From ZC4RG20 sp964518995 (GTDB lineage Bacteria; Pseudomonadota; Gammaproteobacteria; Steroidobacterales; Rariloculaceae), in assembly GCA_964518995.1 (NCBI GenBank), contig CAZFJU010000015.1:1-32488 (forward strand): 32,488 nucleotides of DNA. The letters are read 5' to 3'. The translations under genes and the position numbers were made by a program. This document shows positions 25,628-32,488 of this stretch, one piece after another; the first letter of the stretch is position 1, and the number at the start of each line of letters is the position of its first letter. The notes beneath the pieces are model-generated. The model had not been told where the DNA came from. It saw nothing but the letters and a program-made list of their open reading frames with translations, and did no database searches.

Positions 25628-26392
25628 TCACGGCCCCCGCCGCGATGCGAGATAGGCGACGAGGTCCGCGACCTCCTGCTCGCTGAGCTTGTCGCGATAC
25701 GAAGGCATCAAGGTGTCCACGAAGCCCTGCTCGCGCAAATCGGCCTTTCGAAACGAGCGCAGCCGCTCATCGAGATCGAGAAGCTGCACAGTGAAGGAGT
25801 CGTGATTGAGCAACCGCCCGCTGACTTCTTCACCCGCGTCTGTGACCACTCGATAGAACCGATTATGCGGCCGCACCTCCATGGCCGGGTCGAGTATCGA
25901 CTCCAGTAGATCACTCGTGCGGCGAGATCTGCCGATCCAACTCAAGTCCGGGCCAATTCGTCCGCCGCTGCCGTCGATGCGGTGACAGTCTATGCACTCG
26001 CCCTTGCCTTGAAATAGCGCCTCGCCCCGGACCGCGTCGCCGGCGAGCCGCGGTTCCTCGCGCGGCCGCGCGTTGTCACGCAGGAACAACACCAGTTCCT
26101 CGATCTCCTCCTCGTCCAGATCCGCCGGCCCCATCGTGGTGTTCGCGATGCCGTTCATGATCAGGCTTGCAAGCTGGTTGTCCGTCAGCGGACGGCCGAA
26201 ATCCCCGCGGCCCAAATCGATGCCGTCGATCAGGTTGCCCTGCTCGCCATGACACTCTGCGCACGCCGTCGCATAGATGCTCGCGCCGTCCTCCTCTTCG
26301 AACCCGTGCTGCGCGGAAACCGGGGCTGCCGCAGCGCATCCGAGGAGCGCGGCCGCCGTGGTGGTCAGAAAACGAGCTGCAGCACGAATCAT
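25628..26392 (-). CDS. Dihaem c-type cytochrome, periplasmic
   Basis: A 254-residue protein from the ATG at 26392, preceded by GAGG at 7 bases. An upstream in-frame ATG (26455) would add an Arg-rich leader and is less likely. The signal peptide ends near PVSAQ. Two CxxCH haem sites are present: CAECH (44-48) and CIDCH (133-137). The first domain is a small cytochrome c with its likely axial Met in TTMGP (87). The second has the GGRIGPDLSWIG...ILDP...LMPSY...LVAYL layout common in quinoprotein-linked or heme-binding domains. It is the last gene of a minus-strand cluster with a PQQ-type dehydrogenase and could accept its electrons. That pairing is inferred from context. Confidence 0.92.
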   Translation of the reverse strand: MIRAAARFLTTTAAALLGCAAAAPVSAQHGFEEEDGASIYATACAECHGEQGNLIDGIDLGRGDFGRPLTDNQLASLIMNGIANTTMGPADLDEEEIEELVLFLRDNARPREEPRLAGDAVRGEALFQGKGECIDCHRIDGSGGRIGPDLSWIGRSRRTSDLLESILDPAMEVRPHNRFYRVVTDAGEEVSGRLLNHDSFTVQLLDLDERLRSFRKADLREQGFVDTLMPSYRDKLSEQEVADLVAYLASRRGP

Positions 26393-26465
26393 CGGACAAC
26401 CTCGTGAACGACGTCTGTCGGCAGCACGGCACCGCGATGACGCCGCGAGCCGCACCCTCTCGGCC

Positions 26466-26846
26466 TCAATCGTATCCGAGATTCGAAAAGTCGAGCGTTT
26501 GACCGGATTCGGCGACGATCTTCAGGAAGATGCCGCCTGGCTTGCCGTCGATACGTGGAGCGTAGCTGATCGTCACGACGCTGCCGTCTTGGACCATCGA
26601 CGGCAAGAGACCGTAGTGGCGCAGCGTCGTCAGCGAGTGACCCTCGAACGTCACTGCGTCAGGACCCTCTTCCCGCTCGATCACGAGCGTGAGCTGCGAG
26701 TGCGGGTTCCTGAAGTCCGCTTTTTGGACGATGCCCGAAGCCTCGACTCTACGCGACATGTCGAACGGCGTATTCGAGTGATGGGCGTACGTGCTGCCGG
26801 CCAGCGCCATCCACAGCGAGGCGGAGAAGAGTTTTGCGGCGTGCAT
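26466..26846 (-). CDS. DUF6152 family small exported protein
   Basis: A 126-residue protein with a signal peptide ending STYA, immediately followed by HHSNTPFD. This is the histidine-rich mature N-terminus (AHHS-x-x-x-FD) and, with VEASGIVQKADFRNPHSQL, the NPH signature of DUF6152. The remainder is a compact beta-rich domain. An AAGG site precedes the ATG by about 8 bases. It is 11 bp from the gene upstream, so co-transcription is very likely. Function of the family is unknown; the paired histidines at the mature N-terminus suggest metal binding (inference). Confidence 0.85.
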   Translation of the reverse strand: MHAAKLFSASLWMALAGSTYAHHSNTPFDMSRRVEASGIVQKADFRNPHSQLTLVIEREEGPDAVTFEGHSLTTLRHYGLLPSMVQDGSVVTISYAPRIDGKPGGIFLKIVAESGQTLDFSNLGYD

Positions 26847-26857
26847 TGCTTATACCT

Positions 26858-27652
26858 TTAGTTCGTCTCATTCGCGATGACCGGATCGCCTTCGCGGTAA
26901 CGCTCGAGCAGGTAAGCCTCGCGTACGGCCCATTGATCTTCCATGCAGGCGAACTCGTGCAGATGCCGATCGTTGCCGAGCGGTTTCCACTCCCGGCGCC
27001 GCGACACAGGTTCCGAGTAGAAGACGGGGTCCGTCAGCGTCCAGTGATTGACGAGGACCGATGTGCCATCATCCTGCACGAGAAGCTGGTAGCGTTCCTC
27101 GATTTCGGCTTGGTCGCTGTGCGGGAAATTTCCGGATAGCTGCTCCTTGAGCCGCGACGTGTGCACGATCAGCGTATCGCCCTCCCAGCGCCCGGTCGAA
27201 AAGCCTATCAGCGACGGCCACTCGTTCTCCGCCAGGTACGGATGCGGCTCGATGAAAATCCGCCGCACTTCGGAGTACGCCTCGAAGATCACCGTGACCT
27301 GCTCCGGGCGCTGGATGATTTCCATCGGGTAGCCGCCCGAGAAGAGCATCGCCTGAGGCATGCCGAACGGCACGCACATGCTGCCGGGGTTCTCCAAGGA
27401 AAGCCGCGCCATCGCCTGGTATTCCTCGATACGCGGCCGGGCTTCGTCGGTGTACGGCAGATTCTGAGCTTGCGCCTGCAGCGACCGAACCGGGTTCTCG
27501 CCCTCATCGAGGTTCCATGTCCACACTCCGGTGAAGTCTGGGCGCTCGGGAACGGCGGGATCTTGCGCCAGCGCGGCGCCGCTACAGCCCCAAACCCAAA
27601 CCAGCAGAGTACTGGCGATCAAATCAGAACGAACCACTCGCATCCACTTCAT
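26858..27652 (-). CDS. Exported protein of unknown function (PDFTGVW type)
   Basis: A 264-residue protein. The frame is open upstream to 28093, but that part overlaps the dehydrogenase gene in another frame, so the ATG at 27652 is chosen; it gives a signal peptide (hydrophobic residues 10-28, ending ALAQ). A cysteine in VWGCSG might instead be a weak lipobox. The mature start has RPDFTGVWTW, a motif shared by secreted proteins often encoded with DUF6152 genes. Later segments (YPMEIIQRPEQVTVIFEAYSEVRRIFI, STGRWEGDTLIVHTSRL) look like a lipocalin-like beta barrel; this is inference. It lies 11 bp upstream of the DUF6152 gene and 101 bp downstream of the dehydrogenase gene. No function can be assigned. 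Confidence 0.8.
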   Translation of the reverse strand: MKWMRVVRSDLIASTLLVWVWGCSGAALAQDPAVPERPDFTGVWTWNLDEGENPVRSLQAQAQNLPYTDEARPRIEEYQAMARLSLENPGSMCVPFGMPQAMLFSGGYPMEIIQRPEQVTVIFEAYSEVRRIFIEPHPYLAENEWPSLIGFSTGRWEGDTLIVHTSRLKEQLSGNFPHSDQAEIEERYQLLVQDDGTSVLVNHWTLTDPVFYSEPVSRRREWKPLGNDRHLHEFACMEDQWAVREAYLLERYREGDPVIANETN

Positions 27653-27753
27653 CGGAGACCACGCTTTATCGGAACACGACAAGTCAAGCTTAGGGGGCGT
27701 CACACGCGCGCACACGAAGAGAATCGCGCGAGATGGAGCCGAAAAGCGGCGGA

Positions 27754-28914
27754 TCACTCCGCCGGCTCGATCCTGAGCACCGCTCCGTCGTCCTCGCCAG
27801 TCAGCACGTACAGCAGCTCGTCCGGCCCCATGCGAATATCGCGAATCCTCTGGCGCAGATCGACGAGCAGCGACTCGCGTCGAAGCTCCTCCATCTCGAG
27901 GTTGAACACGATCCGCTCGACGTGGCCGGTGCCGGGAATCTCGCCGGTGCGCAAGCTCCCGACGAACACGTCGCCTTTCCACAGCGGCAAAGCGTCGCCC
28001 GTATAGAACGTCATGCCGGACACGGCGATCGACGGCATCCAATACACGATCGGATCCTCGATCCCCGAGTCCTGAAAGCGCTCGGAGTGCCACGGGCCGG
28101 GATAGGCGCGGCCCAAGCTGACGCGCGGCCAGCCATAGTCGGCGCCGGGCTTCAGCACGTTGATCTCGTCGCCGCCGTTCGGACCATTCTCGTTTTGCCA
28201 GATTTCACCGCTGACGGGATGCACGGCCAGGCCGATCGTGCTCCGATGGCCGACGGTGAATACCTCTGGCGAGCGGGTGTCGTCGCCTACGAATGGATTA
28301 TCGGGCGGTACTTCGCCTTCAGGCGTGAGGCGCAGGACCGTGCCTCCAGCGGAGGCGTACAACATCCCGTCGTGACCGAAGGCGAGGCGCGACGCGCCCC
28401 CGCCGGTGAGGAAGATGTCCTCGGTGCCCACCAGCTGGCTGCCGTCCCAACGACCGCGCGCGATGGCGAGTCGCGTGCCGTTCTCGGGCATGGGTTTCGT
28501 GTAAGCAAGGTAGACGTAGCCGTTGGTGTCGAATTTCGGGTGGAGCGCAACATCGAACAGCCCGGCCGAGATGCCGCGTGCGACGACCTCGGGAACGCCC
28601 TGCACGGCCTCGGCCGCGAGTTGGCCGTCGCGAATCAGGCGCAGACGCCCAGGCCTTTCGGTCACCAGCAAGTCACCGTCAGGCAGAAACGCGATGCTCC
28701 AAGGCTGCTCGAGATCCCGCGCGAGGACCGTCACCCGGATCATCTGCCCTTCCGCGGTATCGTAGACGACCGGCTCCTTCGGCAACGGCGGCACAATGAG
28801 CCCGTCGGGCGCGATCGGAATACCGTTCCGCATCGGCACGTCGCGCTGCGCGGCGACCGGCATCGTCAGCGATGCCGCCAGGAGCCCAGCCAAACCCAGT
28901 ATTGTTGTTCTCAT
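27754..28914 (-). CDS. PQQ-dependent sugar dehydrogenase (soluble GDH/YliI type)
   Basis: A 386-residue protein from the ATG at 28914, which has GGGGAGG about 5 bases upstream and a clean signal peptide (ending PVAAQ). An in-frame ATG at 29094 gives an implausible leader. Family signatures of the six-bladed propeller are LEQPWSIAFLPDGDLLVTERPGR (68-90), ISAGLFDVALHPKF (115-128), VGHRSTIGLAVHP (221-233) and ENGPNGGDEINVLKPGADYGWP (242-263). Predicted to oxidise an aldose in the periplasm with PQQ. Two points differ from the usual consensus: EHGP reads ENGP and HRNxxG reads HRSTIG. PQQ synthesis genes are not in the window. It heads a four-gene unit ending in a cytochrome c. Confidence 0.9.
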   Translation of the reverse strand: MRTTILGLAGLLAASLTMPVAAQRDVPMRNGIPIAPDGLIVPPLPKEPVVYDTAEGQMIRVTVLARDLEQPWSIAFLPDGDLLVTERPGRLRLIRDGQLAAEAVQGVPEVVARGISAGLFDVALHPKFDTNGYVYLAYTKPMPENGTRLAIARGRWDGSQLVGTEDIFLTGGGASRLAFGHDGMLYASAGGTVLRLTPEGEVPPDNPFVGDDTRSPEVFTVGHRSTIGLAVHPVSGEIWQNENGPNGGDEINVLKPGADYGWPRVSLGRAYPGPWHSERFQDSGIEDPIVYWMPSIAVSGMTFYTGDALPLWKGDVFVGSLRTGEIPGTGHVERIVFNLEMEELRRESLLVDLRQRIRDIRMGPDELLYVLTGEDDGAVLRIEPAE

Positions 28915-29139
28915 CGATCCTCCCCAGGCAGTTGCAATGGACATCATAAACCGAAGCGAAAGAGTTCCGGACGAAGTGGCGCTCGACTGAAACGGTGCCC
29001 GGGCAAGATTTTGGGGAGAACGGCCGTGTAGTGGTTGGAACGCGGCGCTGCGGCGCAGCGCGCGATTCACTCGGCCGGCGATTCCCGGCATCATCCGCGC
29101 GATGCGGCCGAAGGACGGCGGCGCGAAGGATGAACACGG

Positions 29140-30369
29140 ATGCTCGCGGCCAATCTGCGCTCCGAGGCCCGGTGGCTCGCCGGCGGTTTTCTGCTGACAT
29201 TGTCATCGGGGTTCGGCCAGACCTATTTCATATCGCTGTTCGCCGGGTACCTGAAAGCGGATCTGGCGATCACCGATGGCCAGTTCGGCCTGCTTTACAC
29301 CGTCGGCACGCTCGGCAGCGCCGTCATGCTGACGGTGGCGGGCAAGCTGGCCGATCGGCTACCGGCGCGGTGGCTCGGCACCGGTGCGCTCGTGGCGCTC
29401 GCGCTGACCTCGATCGGGATGTCCGTCGTCGAATCGCTGTGGGCGCTCGGGCTGCTGCTGTTCGGCCTGCGGTTTTTCGGCCAGGGCATGCTCACGCACG
29501 TCGCGATGACCGCGATGGGCCGCTGGTTCAATCGAAAGCGCGGCCGTGCCGTCGCGATGGCGGCGCTCGGATTCCCCGCCGCGGAGGCGCTGCTGCCGCC
29601 CGCGGCCGTTGCGCTCGCGGCGACGATCGGCTGGCGGCAGACCTGGGCTGCGGGCGCCGCGGCGCTCGTCTTCATTTCGATTCCGGCGCTGCTATGGCTC
29701 GTGCGCCGCGAGCGCCAGCCCGCCGTGGACGACGCGGCGCACGGAGGACCGGCGGCGCCGACGCCTACTCGGCACGATTGGACCCGCGCGCAGGTGCTGC
29801 GCAGCCCGCTATTCTATGCCCTGATGCCGGGGTTCCTGGCGCCGCCGCTGGTCGTCACGGGTCTCTTCTTTAATCAGGTCACGATCGCCGACAGCAAAGG
29901 CTGGCCGCTCGCGTGGTTCGCCGCGGCGTTCCCTTTGCTCGCGCTCGTGCACCTCGTCGCCACGCTTTTCGCGGGCTACTTGATCGACCGATTCAGCGCA
30001 AGACGACTGTTGCCAGTGCTGCTGTTTCCGCTGGCCGCCGCCGCGGCGCTGGTCGCGTTCGCCGGCAGCCCGTGGGTGCTGCCGGTCTTCATGGCGCTGA
30101 TCGGGCTGACGCAGGGCGGGTCGTCGACGATCCAGGGAGCCCTGTGGCCTGAGCTTTACGGCACTACGCACCTCGGTTCCATTCGCGCGATCGTCGTCGC
30201 GGGCATCGTGTTCTCCTCGGCCATTGCGCCGGGCGCGATTGGCGTGCTCCTCGACGCGGGAGTCGCGCTCGAAGCGCAGTTGCTCGTATTGAGCCTTTAC
30301 TGTGTCGCGGCGGCGGCGCTGATGACGGCGCTGCAGCCTGCGCTGAAGCGGCAGGCGCTCGGGCGCTGA
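29140..30369 (+). CDS. MFS transporter, monocarboxylate/OFA-like
   Basis: A 409-residue protein with about 12 hydrophobic helices split by a cytoplasmic loop near 200-230 (RRERQPAVDDAAHGG). Helices 1-2 contain SSGFGQTYFISLF and ITDGQFGLLYTVGTL, and the loop 2-3 motif is weak (GKLADRLPARWLG). MGRWFNRKRGRAVAMAALGFPAAEALLPP before helix 5 is typical of the OxlT/MCT-like branch of MFS. AAGGA lies about 10 bases before the ATG. It is divergent from the dehydrogenase cluster (225 bp between starts, which must hold both promoters). Probable substrate class is small organic anions; this is a weak guess. Confidence 0.85.
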   Translation: MLAANLRSEARWLAGGFLLTLSSGFGQTYFISLFAGYLKADLAITDGQFGLLYTVGTLGSAVMLTVAGKLADRLPARWLGTGALVALALTSIGMSVVESLWALGLLLFGLRFFGQGMLTHVAMTAMGRWFNRKRGRAVAMAALGFPAAEALLPPAAVALAATIGWRQTWAAGAAALVFISIPALLWLVRRERQPAVDDAAHGGPAAPTPTRHDWTRAQVLRSPLFYALMPGFLAPPLVVTGLFFNQVTIADSKGWPLAWFAAAFPLLALVHLVATLFAGYLIDRFSARRLLPVLLFPLAAAAALVAFAGSPWVLPVFMALIGLTQGGSSTIQGALWPELYGTTHLGSIRAIVVAGIVFSSAIAPGAIGVLLDAGVALEAQLLVLSLYCVAAAALMTALQPALKRQALGR

Positions 30370-30445
30370 CGCTCCCCGTGCTGCCTTGCAGCACCAAAGA
30401 TGGTATTGTCCATGATGTCTTTCCATCCTTCCGTAGGGCCTTGCC

Positions 30446-31720
30446 ATGCTATTAAAAAATCCGCGGCTCAGCACGGCTGGCGAGTACGATTTAAGCCACT
30501 TCTACTATGGTGCCGGCCAAGACGTCCTGGATCTTCTGAAGCCCTACGATGAGTGGTGGACTGACCACGCGTTATCGGCCGGTTACCACCTCTATCAAGA
30601 AGCGGCGCTGGGCCCAGCCGATACCCAAATCACCGTGCGCGGCAATCGTGATGGTATGCCGCACCGGCTTATCAATCTGTCCTCCTATAATTACCTTGGC
30701 ATGGCGACTTCGCCGGTCGTAAAGCGTGCCGTCATTACGGCTGTGGAAAAATATGGCCTCGGCGCCTCGGGCGGCCCCATTCTGAGCGGCATCTTTGATG
30801 TGCATCGGGAGCTGGAGGCTGAGATCGCCCGGTTCAAGGGCAAAGAGGCGGCGATACTTTATCCCTCCGGCTACAGCGCGAACGTGGGCATCATCTCGGC
30901 TCTGCTTCGCCCCGGCGATCATGTCTTCTTGGATCAATACTCGCACGCGTCGATCGTTGACGGCGCAGTGTTATCCAAGGCGAACACGCGACTGTTCCGC
31001 CACAATAACGCCGCAGACCTCGATCGGAAGCTGAACGGCGTCACGGGCAAGAAACTCATCGTGGTTGAAGGCCTTTACTCCATGGACGGCGACTTCTGCA
31101 AGCTGCCGGCCATCGTCGAGGTGGCCAAACGCCACCAGGCGCGCATCATGATCGATGAGGCGCATTCCAGCTGTTTGTTTGGGCCTACCGGTCGAGGCGT
31201 CGCCGAGCATTTTGGGCTCGAGCATGAAGTCGACTTCCACATGGGCACCTTTTCGAAGGCCTTAGGCGGCATTGGGGGTTATGCGTGCGGCAGCAAGGCG
31301 TTCACCCACTACATGGCGGGCTATAGCCGCGCGCGGTTTTTTTCCTGCACATTGCCGCCGGCGGTCACGGCAGGAATCTTGGCTGCACTCAGAGAAGTGC
31401 AAGCCAAGCCTCAGCTGCGGCAAAAGCTCCAAGACAACGCGAGCTATGTGAGGTCGGCGCTACGCGCTGCCGGTTGCGATATCGCCAGCTCCGAATCACA
31501 GATCATCCCCATCATGATCTACGACGATACAAAAGCGTTTCAGGTCGCCCAAGGGATCAGAGCTCGTGGCGTCTATCTGCAACCCGCCACGTATCCAGGC
31601 GTGCCGAAGCGTAAAGCACGGCTAAGAGTATCCGTCTCGGCGTGTCACTCCCAAGCGGAGCTCGACGAAGCACTGATTATCATCCTGGACGAGCTGCGCA
31701 CGCACGGGGTAATTGAATGA
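30446..31720 (+). CDS. Alpha-oxoamine synthase (serine palmitoyltransferase/KBL/BioF-like PLP enzyme)
   Basis: A 424-residue fold-type I PLP enzyme. The lysine forming the aldimine is Lys271 in GTFSKALGGIGGY. The DEAHS cofactor motif is at 237-241, and His167 (DQYSHASI) is the ring-stacking histidine. INLSSYNYLG (76-85) and LFRHNN (183-188) resemble serine palmitoyltransferase-type members more than BioF. About 50 extra N-terminal residues precede the core. Family members condense an acyl-CoA or acyl-ACP with glycine, serine or alanine and lose CO2, giving an alpha-amino ketone. No acyl carrier or biotin genes are adjacent. The gene overlaps the next one by ATGA. Its codon use is less G+C-rich than upstream genes. 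Confidence 0.9.
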   Translation: MLLKNPRLSTAGEYDLSHFYYGAGQDVLDLLKPYDEWWTDHALSAGYHLYQEAALGPADTQITVRGNRDGMPHRLINLSSYNYLGMATSPVVKRAVITAVEKYGLGASGGPILSGIFDVHRELEAEIARFKGKEAAILYPSGYSANVGIISALLRPGDHVFLDQYSHASIVDGAVLSKANTRLFRHNNAADLDRKLNGVTGKKLIVVEGLYSMDGDFCKLPAIVEVAKRHQARIMIDEAHSSCLFGPTGRGVAEHFGLEHEVDFHMGTFSKALGGIGGYACGSKAFTHYMAGYSRARFFSCTLPPAVTAGILAALREVQAKPQLRQKLQDNASYVRSALRAAGCDIASSESQIIPIMIYDDTKAFQVAQGIRARGVYLQPATYPGVPKRKARLRVSVSACHSQAELDEALIIILDELRTHGVIE

Positions 31721-32394
31721 CTCCTGTCGAGTACCGCTTTCCATGGATGATCAGCGGGTCCTTTGAAATTCCCACCGAGGACGCGCGGCGCCTCACTCCT
31801 AAAGGTGTCGAACCGGTCGAAGCGTGGCACGGCACCAGTGTTTTGACCGTCACGCTGTTTGAGTTCGACCGCAGCCCGATCGGGCCTTATCAGGAGGTCG
31901 TGCTGTCGGTGTTCGCCGTGCCACGGCTCTTGCATGGTGATGTTTTTCCACATGCCGCTGTAGCGCCGCTGCGTCTCGGCTCGACTCATGCCGAGGCACG
32001 GCAGCACGCCATTGATCTTTGGAGCCTTCCGCACTTCCACGAGGACATCAAGATCGATTTTGCTCAGGACGGCGCGCAAATGACGGGGCGGGTATATTGC
32101 CCGCGGGGCGACGAAATTCTTTCTTTGACCGTCAGTCATAGCGGCGCCTGGCGCACGATGGAGCACCGCTATCAATCGTTCCAAGCGGTGGGCCCCAACC
32201 TGTATATGGGGCAAATTGATTGGATCGGCGAGCTTAGCGACCACGAGGAAGGAACGGGTTCCGTGCAGCTCAACGAGCACCTCTTTTTTGATGATCTGCT
32301 TGATCCTCGCACCATCGATTCGCCGCCGCTCCGGGAGATGTGGATGCGCAACGGCGTCGAGATTTATCTCCCCGCGTTGACTTGCATTCACTAA
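31717..32394 (+). CDS. Acetoacetate decarboxylase-like (ADC fold) protein
   Basis: A 225-residue protein whose ATG overlaps the upstream stop (ATGA), implying coupled translation with the oxoamine synthase. Segments resemble the ADC superfamily: FPWMISGSFEIPTEDARRLTP near the N-terminus (polar entry arginine region) and IGPYQEVVLSVFAVPRL (the GPYxE glutamate strand). Next comes ARQHAIDLWSLPHFHEDIKIDF, where true decarboxylases have xxPKK with the Schiff-base lysine. Here the residue after Pro is His, so classical decarboxylation is doubtful. ADC-fold proteins without decarboxylase activity (aldolase, dehydratase or cyclase types) are known. It could process the amino-ketone made by its partner; this is inference. 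Family assignment is moderate. Confidence 0.65.
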   Translation: MTPVEYRFPWMISGSFEIPTEDARRLTPKGVEPVEAWHGTSVLTVTLFEFDRSPIGPYQEVVLSVFAVPRLLHGDVFPHAAVAPLRLGSTHAEARQHAIDLWSLPHFHEDIKIDFAQDGAQMTGRVYCPRGDEILSLTVSHSGAWRTMEHRYQSFQAVGPNLYMGQIDWIGELSDHEEGTGSVQLNEHLFFDDLLDPRTIDSPPLREMWMRNGVEIYLPALTCIH

Positions 32395-32399
32395 TGTCC

Positions 32400-32421
32400 T
32401 GAGGCGCGCTTTCGAGCCTCA
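32400..32421. terminator. Hairpin after the ADC-like gene
   Basis: TGAGGC (32400-32405) pairs with GCCTCA (32416-32421), extendable by CG/CG past one mismatch around a CTTT loop. There is no T tract, so it may be a weak terminator or an mRNA-stabilising hairpin between this cassette and the next start. Confidence 0.3.
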
Positions 32422-32450
32422 ATGTCGCGCCGAGGCCAGCGGAGCTTGCA

Positions 32451-32488
32451 ATGCGAGCGTTACTCGAGCGCCGCGAACGGTCCCGCGG
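32451..32488 (+). CDS. Start of a further gene, cut by the right edge
   Basis: An ATG at 32451 with GGAG 6 bases upstream opens a frame (MRALLERRERSR) that continues off the window. Another open frame starts at 32422. Too short to identify. Same orientation as the two genes before it, so it may belong to the same transcript. Confidence 0.35.
   Translation, partial: MRALLERRERSR

Noticed and set aside
27653..28093. N-terminal extension of the PDFTGVW protein to an ATG at 28093
   Set aside because: The extra 147 residues are Arg-rich, overlap the dehydrogenase gene in another frame and precede a perfectly good signal peptide at 27652.
28915..29094. Longer start for the PQQ dehydrogenase
   Set aside because: The added 60 residues carry no motif, whereas the ATG at 28914 has GGGGAGG and a signal peptide directly after it.

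Overview
The window is about 32.5 kb of very G+C-rich DNA on one scaffold, with a 100-N assembly gap at 4842-4941. Several features fit a proteobacterium, most likely a gammaproteobacterium known from a metagenome or draft assembly: a TonB-type protein, a large TonB-dependent receptor, a DUF5916 outer-membrane barrel, CnoX, a RAYT with GGGGTCAGAGCC-type repeats, and Sec or Tat signal peptides on many enzymes. I cannot name the genus. No rRNA, tRNA or CRISPR array is visible.

Layout. 1-591 (-): 5' end of a proline-rich TonB/TolA-like gene running off the left edge. 590-1186 (+): secreted protein with an RLxCYD motif. 1252-2944 (-): SAM methyltransferase and an exported Rossmann-fold F420-oxidoreductase-like protein. 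3133-4773 (+): Tat-exported type-B carboxylesterase. 4781-5990: RAYT element with flanking short repeats and the assembly gap. 6035-7603 (+): tannase/feruloyl-esterase family enzyme. 7635-9118 (-): cnoX coupled to a GST. 9252-15331 (-): MazG-like pyrophosphohydrolase coupled to a 1905-residue CheB-CheR-PAS-GAF-kinase-REC-REC protein. 15510-15962 (-): winged-helix regulator, followed by a gene-free stretch. 16541-19300 (-): serine hydrolase and an AAHS-type aromatic-acid transporter. 19528-21822 (-): DUF5916 protein. About 22069-22272 (-): small hypothetical. 22564-25542 (+): TonB-dependent receptor. 25628-28914 (-): four-gene redox cluster (PQQ-type sugar dehydrogenase, PDFTGVW protein, DUF6152, dihaem cytochrome c). 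29140-30369 (+): MFS transporter. 30446-32394 (+): alpha-oxoamine synthase overlapping an acetoacetate-decarboxylase-like gene, then the start of a further ORF at the right edge.

How the genes may work together. The centre and right look like an envelope-centred uptake and catabolic region: secreted esterases (carboxylesterase, tannase family, beta-lactamase-fold hydrolase), an aromatic-acid type symporter, a TonB-dependent receptor and a periplasmic quinoprotein dehydrogenase with a cytochrome c that could take its electrons. The shared substrate theme (phenolic esters, sugars) is inference. The signalling block is separate: a multi-domain kinase whose CheB domain has lost two of three catalytic residues, translationally coupled to a house-cleaning nucleotide hydrolase.

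The least explained piece is the two-gene cassette at the right edge. It pairs a PLP enzyme that condenses acyl thioesters with amino acids with an ADC-fold protein that appears to lack the Schiff-base lysine. It is visibly less G+C-rich than its neighbours and may be a transferred small-molecule pathway cut by the window edge.
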